NCBI GenBank assembly: GCA_018114805.1
Contig: CP073042.1
Coordinates: 7,051,501-7,115,500 of the forward strand
Direction: 5' to 3'
Length of the DNA: 64,000 bases
Origin: Candidatus Streptomyces philanthi
Lineage (GTDB): Bacteria; Actinomycetota; Actinomycetes; Streptomycetales; Streptomycetaceae
This document shows positions 8,086-16,825 of this stretch, one piece after another. Under the pieces are notes generated by a model. The model ran no database searches. It saw only the letters and a program-made list of their open reading frames with translations, and had not been told where the DNA came from. Both the position numbers and the translations under genes were made by a program. Each line of letters starts with the position of its first letter. Position 1 is the stretch's first letter.

Positions 8086-9017
8086 GCCTGCTCCCCGGCG
8101 CGCTGCGGCAGCCGGCCGGTGGCCCGCAGCACGTTGATGACGCCCTGGTCGCGCTCGGCCACCAGGTCGGCGTGGCTGCGCCCGCCCGCGGCGTCGGCGC
8201 AACCGTCCACTATCGCCGAGCGCAGCGCGTCATCCAACTCCGGGGCGACCAGGCGTGTCCACGGCGCCTTCAGCGAGCGGCCGAAGTGGTCGAGCATGTG
8301 CGCCATGCCGCCCTCGCCGCCCGCGAGGGCGAAGGTGAGACAGGGGCCCATGAACGCCCAGCGCAGCCCCGGGCCCTCGGTGATGGACGCGTCGATGTCG
8401 GCGACCGTCGTCTCGCCCGCGGCCACCATGTGCAGGGCCTCGCGCCACAGGGCCTCCTGAAGCCGGTTGGCGATGAAACCGGGCAGCTCGCGCTCCATGG
8501 TGATCACGGACTTGCCCGCCGCCGTGTAGAATGCGGAGGACCAGTCCACGGCCCAGCGCTCGGTCGCCTCGCCGCCCACGACTTTCACCAGCGGGATCAG
8601 GTACAGCCGGTTGAAGGGGTGGCCGACCACCAGGCGCCCCGGGCGCGCCGCCGCGGTCTGCATGTCGGTCATCGGGTAGCCGGAGGTGGAGGAGGCGATG
8701 ACCACGTCGGGGGCGGTGGCCGCGTCCAGCTCGGCCAGCAGCTCCCGCTTCAGCTCCAGCTTCTCCGGTGCGCTCTCCTGCACGAACTGCGCTCCGGCCA
8801 CGGCCTCTTCGAGCGTGTCGGTCACGGTCAGCCGGTCCGGCGACGCGCCGTCGGCCAGCCCCAGCTGCTCCACGGCGGGCCAGGCCGCGGTGACGAGCCC
8901 GCGCAGCCGCGCCTCGGCGTCCGGGGCCGGGTCCCAGGCGGTGACGTCGTAGCCACGGGCCAGGAAGTGGGCGGCCCAGCCGCCGCGGCGGACGCTCTCG
9001 GGTGCGATGGGGGACAT
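8082..9017 (-). CDS. cdhA: L-carnitine dehydrogenase (3-hydroxyacyl-CoA dehydrogenase family), missing its NAD glycine motif
   Basis: A 311-residue protein of the 3-hydroxyacyl-CoA dehydrogenase fold that oxidises L-carnitine to 3-dehydrocarnitine. Family blocks seen are QESAPEKLELKRELL, ASSTSG, VGHPFNRLYLIPLVKVVGG and ELPGFIANRLQEALWREAL. The start MSPIAPESVRR is joined directly to GGWAAHFLARGYDVTAWDP. Relatives have about ten residues here containing the Rossmann GxGxxG loop, so a clean in-frame deletion of about 30 bp is inferred and NAD binding would be lost. The ATG at 9017 follows GAGGAGG. It sits between the cleavage enzyme and the coupled thioesterase. Confidence 0.8.
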   Translation of the reverse strand: MSPIAPESVRRGGWAAHFLARGYDVTAWDPAPDAEARLRGLVTAAWPAVEQLGLADGASPDRLTVTDTLEEAVAGAQFVQESAPEKLELKRELLAELDAATAPDVVIASSTSGYPMTDMQTAAARPGRLVVGHPFNRLYLIPLVKVVGGEATERWAVDWSSAFYTAAGKSVITMERELPGFIANRLQEALWREALHMVAAGETTVADIDASITEGPGLRWAFMGPCLTFALAGGEGGMAHMLDHFGRSLKAPWTRLVAPELDDALRSAIVDGCADAAGGRSHADLVAERDQGVINVLRATGRLPQRAGEQA

Positions 9018-9072
9018 GACGGCCTCCTCACGGGTGGGGACGGCGCTGGGGGAGGGGGCGCGGCGGTCGCGG

Positions 9073-9949
9073 CTAGCCACGGGGGGCGAGGCCGAGGCGG
9101 GCGCGGGCGTGGCCACACGGGCGCTGAGCAGTTCGGTGATGCTGACGGCCCGCTCCACGAGCTGACCGTTGGTCGCCTTCACCCCTTGCTCAGGTACAGG
9201 TTGTCCTCAAGCCCGACCCGTACGTTGCCGCCGAGCAGGATGGCCTGCGCCACCCACGGCATCTGCATCCGGCCCAGCGCGAAGCTGGCCCACTGGGCAC
9301 CGGCGGGCAGCATGGTGACCATCGAGGCCAGCACGCCGGCGTCGGCGGGGGCGCCCCACGGGATGCCCATGCACAGTTGGAAGACCGTCGGGTCGTCGAG
9401 CAGGCCCTCCGCGTGCAACTGCTTGGCGAACCACAGCTGCCCGGTGTCGAAGATCTCCAACTCCGTTCGTACGCACAGCTCCTGGATGCGCTTGGCGCCG
9501 GCACGCAGCATGTCGGGCGTGGAGACGTAGAGGTTGCTGCCGTCGCCGAAGTTCAGCGAACCGCAGTCGAGCGTGCAGATGTCCGGGAGCAGTTGCTCCA
9601 CGTGCGGCAGCCGGTCCAGGCCGCTGACCAGGTCGGTGCCCGGCAACTGGCGCAGCGGCCGCTCCGGGTCGAGCACCAGGTCGCCGCCCATCCCCGCGGT
9701 CAGGTTGATCATGACGTCGGTGCCGGTCTCCTTGATCCGCTCGACCACCTCGGCGTACAGCCGCGGGTCGCGCGAGGGCGCGCCGTTCTCCGGGTCGCGC
9801 ACGTGGACGTGGACCACTGCCGCGCCCGCCTCCGCCGCCTCGACCGCCGACGCGGCGATCTGCCGCGGGGTGACCGGCACGTGCGGGCTACGGCCGACGG
9901 TGTCGCCCGCCCCGGTGAGCGCGCAGGTGATGATGACCTCTTCGTTCAC
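9073..9949 (-). pseudogene. cdhC: 3-keto-5-aminohexanoate-type cleavage enzyme (BKACE, DUF849), frameshifted
   Basis: The GTG start at 9949 has an AAGGGA site. BKACE blocks include ITCALTGAGDT, AAVVHVHVRDPENG, INLTAGMGGD, TLDCGSLNF and ILLGGNVRVGLEDNLYL, with the HVHVRD metal-binding His pair. In this family the dehydrocarnitine-cleaving member splits 3-dehydrocarnitine with acetyl-CoA into acetoacetate and betainyl-CoA. One G is missing near 9180 after LSKG, and the tail KATNGQLVERAV continues in another frame. A second length error in the C run near 9081-9086 would bring the frame to a TAG at 9073-9075. Correcting both yields 293 codons, a normal size. Confidence 0.8.
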
Positions 9950-10107
9950 GGGGTGTCCCTTCGTGAGTGTGCGTGAGTGGGGGCGACAGCCCCGGTGTGT
10001 CGGGTGTGGGTGCGGGTGAGGTGCGCACGGGTGCTGCGCGGCCGTGCGGGGCGTACGTCGGGCGGCCGTATAGGCGTGCGCCAGGATGGGTCGGGCCTCG
10101 TCGCGGC

Positions 10108-11052
10108 TCAGGTCGCGGTCAGTTCGTCGTCCACGAACGCGGTCAGCGTCGCGTGCATGTCGTCGGGCGTGGTGCCCTCTGGCGTGCTCGCCAGCACCTG
10201 GGTGGCGAGCCCGTCGATGAGGGCGGCCAGCCGCATGGCGGCGGCGTCCGGGTCCAGGTCCGGCCGGAAGGCGCCCTGGGCACGGCCGCGCCGCAGGACG
10301 TCGGCGAGGGTGGCCCGCCACTGGCGGTAGAAGTCGGCGTGCAGGCGACCGATCTCGGTCGAGCGCGCCGCCTCCGCCCACAGGTCCAACCACACCAGCC
10401 ACTCCCGGCGCTGCTGCTCCGTGCGCGGCGTCTGGAGCGCGATCAGCCGCTGCAACTCCGTGCGCGCGTCGGCGCTTTCGGACGATTCGGCGGCCCGTCG
10501 CGCGATGTCCTCGTCCATGCACCACCGCACGGCGGCTTCGAGCAGTTCGTCCCGCCCGGGGTAGTGGTAGTGGATGGCGGCCGTGCTGGTGCCGCAGGCC
10601 GCGGCGATGTCACTGACCCGTACGGAGTGGAAGCCGTGCTCGGCGATCAGCCGCACCGTCTCCCGGACGATCTGCGACGGGCGGCCCTCAGGCGGCGCGG
10701 CGGCGCGGGCCGCGCGCGCGGCGGGACGCTCGACGGCCGCCCCGCGCGCGGGTGCCTGCCCCTGGCCGCCGAGCAACCAGCCCGGGTCGACGCCGCCCGC
10801 GTCGGCGATCCGGACCACCTCGGCGATGGTGAACCGACGCGTGCTACCCAGCGAGCGGGACAGCTTGGACGGGTCCATGACGATCCGACGGGCGAACTCC
10901 CTGCGGCTGCACCCGAGCCCGTCGATCACCTCGGCGACGCGCACCCGCACGGTGTGGCCGTCGGCCGCGCTCACCGCCTCGGCCGCCGCGCCGGCCGGGC
11001 CGGTCGCCGTGGCCGGGCTGCGGTCGTCGCGCTGCGCTGGGGATTCCTCCAT
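10108..11052 (-). CDS. XRE-HTH plus TetR-HTH fusion regulator
   Basis: A 314-residue regulator with two DNA-binding domains. Residues 36-95 read as a lambda-repressor/XRE helix-turn-helix (CSRREFARRIVMDPSKLSRS, then FTIAEVVRIADAGGVDPGWLL). Residues 124-170 are a TetR HTH (VRETVRLIAEHGFHSVRVSD, then STAAIHYHYPGRDELL), followed by a BetI-like ligand domain. It lies upstream of, and on the same strand as, the carnitine genes and has its own promoter region. It probably controls them in response to carnitine or a betaine intermediate. This double-HTH layout is seen in some actinobacterial regulators; the XRE half could widen or stabilise operator recognition. The ATG at 11052 begins the only long frame. 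Confidence 0.85.
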   Translation of the reverse strand: MEESPAQRDDRSPATATGPAGAAAEAVSAADGHTVRVRVAEVIDGLGCSRREFARRIVMDPSKLSRSLGSTRRFTIAEVVRIADAGGVDPGWLLGGQGQAPARGAAVERPAARAARAAAPPEGRPSQIVRETVRLIAEHGFHSVRVSDIAAACGTSTAAIHYHYPGRDELLEAAVRWCMDEDIARRAAESSESADARTELQRLIALQTPRTEQQRREWLVWLDLWAEAARSTEIGRLHADFYRQWRATLADVLRRGRAQGAFRPDLDPDAAAMRLAALIDGLATQVLASTPEGTTPDDMHATLTAFVDDELTAT

Positions 11053-11372
11053 GGCCGACGACCGTAGCAGCGTGTTGAGATCACCACAACGCCGCGACTC
11101 GGGTGGGCGAGCGAACTGCCTGTTGATTAGCTATTTTGCGGGCTTGCTGAGAACTGATGGCGGAGTCAGGTGGTTAGGCGGGCCGCGGCGGCGGGCACGA
11201 CGAGAGGGGGTCCCGGCGGCCCGAAGGGGTGTGCGTCGCGGTTTGCCGGTGCGGCGGGTGGGCTACCGTGCGGGAGAAAGCGCTTGCTGTCGCGCGCGGC
11301 GGGGGCGGGGCATGCCTGCCGTGGGAGCGGCCGCCCGCTCCGTACCCCCTCGCCCGTGACACAGCCGGAAGG
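11053..11372. promoter_or_regulatory. Divergent promoter region, 320 bp, with a LacI-like palindrome
   Basis: No gene is supported. The half next to the regulator has a GTTG-N9-CAAC pair around 11073-11089 and an AT-richer stretch near 11120-11160. The half next to the sugar operon holds AGAAAGCGCTTGCT at 11275-11288, with the perfect core AAGCGCTT at 11278-11285. This resembles LacI-family operators of catabolic genes. No LacI gene is in this window. Confidence 0.5.
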
Positions 11373-12614
11373 ATGACGGATGACCGCTGCCCACCCTCGG
11401 CCCGCGACCCACCCCCAGCCCGTCACACACTCCGCGCCCACCCCGGGCCCCGGTCCCGGCCCGGGTCCGCCGCCGGCCGGCGCCGGACCGTGCGGATCGC
11501 CATGAACGGGGTGACCGGGCGCATGGGTTATCGCCAACACCTCGTCCGCTCCCTGCTCGCCCTCCGCGGACAGGGTGGCCTGGAACTGCGGGACGGCACC
11601 GTGCTCTGGACGGAGCCGATCCTCGTCGGCTGCTCCGAACAGGCCCTTCGGACCCTGGCCGAGCGGCACGGCCGCGACCGGTGGTCCACGCGTCTGGACG
11701 ACGTGCTCGCCGACCCGAGCGTGGACGTCTACTTCGACGCGCAGCTCACCTCGGCCCGCGCCGACGCCCTGCGGCGGGCCATCGCCGCCGGAAAGCACGT
11801 CTACTGCGAGAAGCCCACGGCCTCCGACCTCGACGACGCCCGGCTGGCCACCGCCGCCGGCGTCAAACACGGCGTGGTGCAGGACAAGCTGTTCCTGCCC
11901 GGGCTGCTCAAGCTGCGACGACTGCTGGACGGCGGGTTCTTCGGCCACGTCCTGTCGGTGCGCGGGGAGTTCGGCTACTGGGTCTTCGAGGGGTACTGGC
12001 AGGCGGTGCAGCGCCCCTCGTGGAACTACCGCGTCGCGGACGGCGGTGGCATCGTGCGCGACATGTTCCCGCAATGGGAGTACGTGTTGCGCGAACTGTT
12101 CGGCCCCGTGCGCACCGTGCAGGCGCAGGTCGCCACGCACCTGCCGCACCGCGTGGACGAGCACGGCCGGCCGTACGAGGCCACGGCGGACGACGCGGCG
12201 TACGGCCTCTTCCAGCTCGGCGGGGGGATCGTCGCGCAAATCAACTCCTCCTGGGCGGTGCGGGTGGACCGCCCGGAGCTGGTGGAGTTCCAGGTCGACG
12301 GGGTCGAGGGCTCGGCCGTCGCCGGGCTGCGCGGCTGTCGGGTGCAGCACCGGTCGGTCACCCCGCGCCCCGTGTGGAACCCGGACGTCCCGGTCGCCGC
12401 CCCGTTCCGCGAGCAGTGGCAGGAGGTGCCGGACAACGAGGTGTTCGACAACGGGTTCAAGGTCCAGTGGGAGCTGTTCCTGCGCCACGTGGTGCTGGAC
12501 GAGCCCTTCCGGTGGGACCTCCTGTCGGGCGCGCGCGGGGTGCAACTCGCCGAACTCGGGCTGCGCTCGTCGGCCGAGGGCCGCCGGCTGACCGTCCCGG
12601 AGCTGGAGCTGTGA
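11373..12614 (+). CDS. Gfo/Idh/MocA-family NAD(P)-dependent oxidoreductase
   Basis: The body begins VRIAMNGVTGRMGYRQHL, a Rossmann nucleotide-binding start with GVTGRMG, and continues with the hallmark GKHVYCEKPTASDL containing the catalytic EKP lysine. The C-terminal half has the Gfo/Idh substrate domain (NYRVADGGGIVRDMFPQWEY). It probably oxidises a cyclitol or sugar acid as the first step of a three-gene operon with a DUF993 aldolase-like protein and a TIM-barrel isomerase. The start is uncertain. The ATG at 11373 is in frame, but the ATG at 11380 sits better behind GGAAGG and would need an indel before about 11490 to join the enzyme frame. The segment before the Rossmann fold is proline-rich and has no domain. 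Confidence 0.8.
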   Translation: MTDDRCPPSARDPPPARHTLRAHPGPRSRPGSAAGRRRTVRIAMNGVTGRMGYRQHLVRSLLALRGQGGLELRDGTVLWTEPILVGCSEQALRTLAERHGRDRWSTRLDDVLADPSVDVYFDAQLTSARADALRRAIAAGKHVYCEKPTASDLDDARLATAAGVKHGVVQDKLFLPGLLKLRRLLDGGFFGHVLSVRGEFGYWVFEGYWQAVQRPSWNYRVADGGGIVRDMFPQWEYVLRELFGPVRTVQAQVATHLPHRVDEHGRPYEATADDAAYGLFQLGGGIVAQINSSWAVRVDRPELVEFQVDGVEGSAVAGLRGCRVQHRSVTPRPVWNPDVPVAAPFREQWQEVPDNEVFDNGFKVQWELFLRHVVLDEPFRWDLLSGARGVQLAELGLRSSAEGRRLTVPELEL

Positions 12615-12791
12615 CCCTCACCGCCCGGGCCCGGCCCACCCGCCGCCGGTCCGCCACGCCGCGCCCGTCCGCCACGCCCCACCCGTCCGGCCGGCCCCGC
12701 CTGACGGGCCAACCCCACCCGCCCCGGCGGCGCCCGACCGCGCGGCTCGCGCCCCCTGGCCGGTCGGCCGCCCGCCCCTGCGAGGTACGCG

Positions 12792-14000
12792 GTGATCCGG
12801 CTCCCGGGCCCCGACGGCGCGTTGCGGCCCTACACCCCGCGCGCCACGCCCGCCTCTCCGTCGCCGTCGGCCACCCCCGAAGTCAGCGAGGGGACGCGGG
12901 CGGCGGGCCGGAGCGGCGGGCCCGGCCGGCGGCCCGCGCCGTCTTCGCCGCCGCGCACGTGGTCGCCGACCCGCTCGCCGCCGGCGCGGGCGCGCCCGAC
13001 ACCGTGGACTGGGAGGCCACGTTGGCCTTCCGGCGCCACCTGTGGTCGCACGGCCTCGGGGTGGCCGAGGCCATGGACACGGCGCAACGCGGCACGGGCC
13101 TGGAGTGGCCCGAGGCGGCCACGCTCATCCGCCGTTCCGCCGCCGAGGCCCGCGCCGTGGGCGGCGCGATCGCCTGCGGCGCGGGGACCGACCACCTGAC
13201 CGGTCCCGCGCGCTCGCTGGACGAGGTGGTGGCGGCGTACGAGGAGCAGCTCGCCGTGGTGGAGGTGGCGGGGGCGCGCGTCGTCGTGATGGCCTCGCGG
13301 GCGCTGGCGGGGCTGGCGCGCGGCACGGACGACTACCTGCGGGTGTACGAGCGCGTGCTGACCCAGGCTGCCGAGCCGGTGATCCTGCACTGGCTGGGCC
13401 CGATGTTCGATCCGGCGCTCGACGGCTACTGGGGCAGCGCCGACCTCGACCGGGCGAGCGCCACGTTCCTCGACGTCATCGCCGCCCACCCGGACCGGGT
13501 CGACGGCGTCAAGGTCTCGCTGCTCGACGCCGCGCGCGAGGTGGCCCTGCGCCGCCGACTGCCGGCCGGCGTGCGCTGCTACACCGGGGACGACTTCCAA
13601 CTACCCGGAGCTGATCGCCGGGGACGCGCACGGGCACAGCGACGCGCTGCTCGGGGTCTTCGACCCGCTGGCGCTGCTGGCCGCCGACGCTGTGCGGGCG
13701 CTGGACACCGGACCCACGGGCCACAAGCGCTTTCACGACCTTCTCGACCCGACCGTCGACCTGGCCCGCCACCTCTTCCAGCCGCCCACCCGCTCGTACA
13801 AGACCGACGTGGTGCTGCTCGCCTGGCTCGCCGGCCACCAGCGGCACTTCGTGATGCTGGGCGGCCACCAGTCGGCGCGCTCGCTGCCCCACCTCGTCCG
13901 GGCCTATCAACTCGCCGACGGACTCGGCCTGTTCCCCGACCCGCCGCTCGCCGAGGCCCGCATGCGCCACCTGCTCGCCGTCTACGGAGTGGACTCATGA
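12792..14000 (+). pseudogene. DUF993 / dihydrodipicolinate synthase-like aldolase, two compensating frameshifts
   Basis: The GTG at 12792 opens IRLPGPDGALRPYTPRATPA. The frame changes between about 12840 and 12940 to FAAAHVVADPLA, then reads a TIM-barrel enzyme (DTVDWEATLAFRRHLWSHGL, AEPVILHWLGPMFDPAL, then HPDRVDGVKVSLLD, whose Lys is the likely Schiff-base residue). An extra C near 13600 shifts it again before NYPELIAGDAHGHSDALLG. The total equals 403 codons, so the two errors cancel. Such proteins are annotated as dihydrodipicolinate synthase-like aldolases in sugar-acid operons. The stop overlaps the next ATG by ATGA. Confidence 0.75.
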
Positions 14001-14890
14001 CCCCGGAACCCGCCGAAGACGTCCGCGCCGGCGCCACCGGCCCGCCCGACCCGAGCGTCGCGCCCGCCCCGACCCCGGCCGAGGTGCCCCGGTTGAGCCT
14101 GAACCAGCGGACCATCCGCCAGTGGTCGCTGCCCGAGCTGGTCGAGGGCTGCGCGCCGGCGGACGTGCCGGGCGTGGGACTGTGGAGCGTGCCGGTGCGG
14201 GAGTACGGCCTGGCCCGGGCGGCCCGACTCGTGCGCGCCGCCGGCCTCGCGGTGACCAGCCTGTGCCGGGGTGGCTTCTTCACCGCGGCGGAGCCGGCCG
14301 AGCGCGCGGCGGCGCTCGCCGACAACCGGCTGGCCATCGACGAGGCCGCGACCCTCGGCACCCGGACGCTGGTACTGGTCGCGGGCGGCCTGCCGACCGG
14401 CAGCCGCGACCTGGTCGGCGCGCGCGAGCGGGTCGCCGACACGCTGGCCGACCTCGCGCCGTACGCGGCCGAACGCGGGGTGCGGCTCGCGGTGGAGCCG
14501 CTGCACCCGATGTACCCGGCGGACCGCTGCGTCGTCTCCACGCTCGCCCAGGCGCTCGACCTCGCCGAGCGCTTCCCCGCCGACCAGCTGGGGGTCGTGG
14601 TGGACACCTACCACCTGTGGTGGGACGACACGGTGGAGGCCCAGCTCGCCCGCGCCGGGGAAGGGTTCCAGGTCGCCGACTGGGTCACGCCGCTGCCCGC
14701 CGGCGTGCTGCTCGGCCGCGGCCAACTGGGCGACGGATGCGTGCTGCTGCGCCACTTTCGCGAGGTGGTGGACGCGGCCGGGTACCGAGGGCCGATCGAG
14801 GTGGAGATCTTCAACCCCGCGCTGTGGGAGCGCGCGGGCGCCGAGGTGCTGGCGGAGACGGTACGGCGGTACCGGACTCACGTGCTGTGA
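13997..14890 (+). CDS. Xylose isomerase-like TIM-barrel sugar isomerase/epimerase
   Basis: A 297-residue protein starting at the ATG that overlaps the preceding stop. After a proline-rich leader of about 30 residues it has the AP-endonuclease-2-like TIM-barrel blocks: LSLNQRTIRQWSLPELVEGC, VTSLCRGGFFTA, RLAVEPLHPMYPADRCVV (metal-binding Glu), GVVVDTYHLWWDD (Asp and His) and GPIEVEIFNPALW. It probably isomerises or epimerises the product of the Gfo/Idh/MocA dehydrogenase. It is the last gene of the operon. Confidence 0.82.
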   Translation: MTPEPAEDVRAGATGPPDPSVAPAPTPAEVPRLSLNQRTIRQWSLPELVEGCAPADVPGVGLWSVPVREYGLARAARLVRAAGLAVTSLCRGGFFTAAEPAERAAALADNRLAIDEAATLGTRTLVLVAGGLPTGSRDLVGARERVADTLADLAPYAAERGVRLAVEPLHPMYPADRCVVSTLAQALDLAERFPADQLGVVVDTYHLWWDDTVEAQLARAGEGFQVADWVTPLPAGVLLGRGQLGDGCVLLRHFREVVDAAGYRGPIEVEIFNPALWERAGAEVLAETVRRYRTHVL

Positions 14891-14992
14891 TGCCAGGCCC
14901 CGCCGGCCGCGCCGCGCCCCGCCCCCCTCCCCTCGAACGCCACGTCCGATTTTCGCCAGCCCGGCGTGCGGTCGGCGCGCATAGTAGAGGGC

Positions 14993-16591
14993 GTGACGAA
15001 CGAGGACAGCAGGTACGAGGCGGTGTGCAGCCGGGACGCGCGGTTCGACGGCCAGTTCTTCTTCGCCGTGACGACCACGGGCATCTACTGCCGCCCGAGC
15101 TGCCCCGCGGTCACCCCCAAACGCAAGAACGTGCGGTTCTTCGCGACGGCGGCCGCCGCGCAGCGCGCCGGCTTCCGGGCGTGCCGGCGCTGCCGCCCCG
15201 ACGCCGTGCCCGGCTCGGCCGAGTGGAACGCCCGCGCCGACGTCGTCGGCCGCGCCATGCGGCTGATCGGTGACGGCGTCGTGGACCGGGAGGGCGTGGC
15301 AGGGCTCGCCGTGCGCCTCGGCTACAGCGCCCGCCAGGTGCAGCGCCAGCTCAACGCCGAACTGGGCGCGGGTCCGGTCGCCCTGGCCCGCGCCCAGCGT
15401 GCCCACACCGCCCGGGTCCTGCTGCAGACGACGCGCATGCAGGCGGCCGACATCGCCTTCGCGGCCGGCTTCGCCAGCGTGCGGCAGTTCAACGACACCA
15501 TCCGCGAGATCTACGCCAGCACGCCCACCGCCCTGCGCCTGGCCCGCCCGGGTGCCACGGCGCGTTACGGCTCGGTGCCGCGCGAGGACGCCTGGAGCGG
15601 CGGGGACGGGGCCACCGGCGCGGTCCGGTCCGGGCACGTGCCGCTGGCGACCGGAGCCGGGACGGCCGTCCTCGCGGCGCCGGCCGGACCGGTGCCCGGG
15701 GCGCCGCGCGGCATCCCCCTGCGGCTGGCCTACCGGGGCGCGTACGCGGGCCGGGAGATCTTCGACTACCTCCAGCGGCGGCACGTCCCCGGCGTCGAGG
15801 AGGTGAGGGGCCAGCCCGGCGCCCGGCTGTACCGGCGCACGCTCCGCCTGCCGGGCGGGGGCGGCATCGCCGAGGTGCGCGAGTCGACCGTCGACCAGGG
15901 CTGGCTGGAATGCCGGCTCCACCTGTGCGAACTGCGCGACCTGACCACGGCCAGCCAGCGCATGCGGCGCCTCTTCGACCTGGACGCCGACCCGTACGCG
16001 CTGGCCGAGCGGCTCGGCGGCTGCCCACGGCTCGGCCCCCTGGTCACAGCCCGCCCCGGGCTGCGTGCACCCGGCTCGGCTGACCCGCACGAACTCGCCG
16101 TGCGCGCCGTCATCGGCCAGGGCGCGACGCCGCGGCGGGCGCGCCGGGTGGGGGAGGCGCTGGTCGCGGTGTACGGCGAGGCGCTGCCGACGGCCAGCGG
16201 CGGGTTGACCCACTTCTTCCCCCGCGCCGAGGCGTTGGCCGATGCCGCGCTGGACGACCTGGGCCTGTCCCCGGAGGGGCGCGGCGCGCTGCGAGCCCTC
16301 ACCACCGCCCTGGCGGACGGCGGTCTGAGCCTGGACCCGGGCGCCGACCGCGTCGAGGCCGAGCGGAGCCTGCGCGCCCTGCCCGGCATCGCCCCCAGGA
16401 CCGCGGGCTACGTCCGCATGCGGGCCCTCGGCGACCCCGACGTCCTGCTGGCCGACCCCGACCCCGACGCCGACACCGACCACAGGGCCGGCGCGGGGGC
16501 GGCGCCCGAGGGCGAGCGGGACGCCTGGCGCCCGTGGCGTTCGTACGCGACCCACTACCTGTGGGCGGCGCGGCAACCCTCCCACGCCTGA
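14993..16591 (+). CDS. Ada-like activator fused to AlkA DNA-3-methyladenine glycosylase
   Basis: A 532-residue DNA-alkylation repair protein starting at GTG 14993. Residues 8-75 form the Ada zinc domain with Cys33, Cys37, Cys64 and Cys67 (IYCRPSCPAV, then ACRRCRPD), the part that takes methyl groups from phosphotriesters. Residues 85-190 are an AraC-type HTH (LGYSARQVQRQLNAELG, then AADIAFAAGFASVRQFND). After a linker, residues from about 245 form the AlkA N-domain (LRLAYRGAYAGREIFDYLQR). From about 360 the helix-hairpin-helix glycosylase domain follows, with LPGIAPRTAGYVRMRALGD and an Asp-rich end carrying the expected catalytic Asp. It should sense alkylation, activate transcription and excise alkylated bases. 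A 2OG-Fe(II) oxygenase follows. Confidence 0.9.
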   Translation: MTNEDSRYEAVCSRDARFDGQFFFAVTTTGIYCRPSCPAVTPKRKNVRFFATAAAAQRAGFRACRRCRPDAVPGSAEWNARADVVGRAMRLIGDGVVDREGVAGLAVRLGYSARQVQRQLNAELGAGPVALARAQRAHTARVLLQTTRMQAADIAFAAGFASVRQFNDTIREIYASTPTALRLARPGATARYGSVPREDAWSGGDGATGAVRSGHVPLATGAGTAVLAAPAGPVPGAPRGIPLRLAYRGAYAGREIFDYLQRRHVPGVEEVRGQPGARLYRRTLRLPGGGGIAEVRESTVDQGWLECRLHLCELRDLTTASQRMRRLFDLDADPYALAERLGGCPRLGPLVTARPGLRAPGSADPHELAVRAVIGQGATPRRARRVGEALVAVYGEALPTASGGLTHFFPRAEALADAALDDLGLSPEGRGALRALTTALADGGLSLDPGADRVEAERSLRALPGIAPRTAGYVRMRALGDPDVLLADPDPDADTDHRAGAGAAPEGERDAWRPWRSYATHYLWAARQPSHA

Positions 16592-16825
16592 CCGCCCACC
16601 CGGCGGCGCCCACGGCTCGTTCCGCCCAGACTGCCCCACCCCGTCCCGAGGGATCGCCCCGTGCGCCCGGTGGACCGTGGCCCGATCCCGCTCCTGTCCG
16701 CGATCACGCCCCCGACCTGCCCGTATGCTGCGCGGCCAGCCCACACCCGTGCGACCCGCCAGGCACCTCGCGGCCGTCCGTGCCGCGCCGCGCACCACAG
16801 CCCGACCCCTACGTCCGGAGCACCG

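Noticed and set aside
11681..14890. 1069-codon plus-strand frame taken as one giant protein
   Set aside because: Only its middle and end are real (parts of the DUF993 enzyme and the isomerase). The first third is an off-frame reading of the Gfo/Idh gene, and continuity arises from frameshifts.
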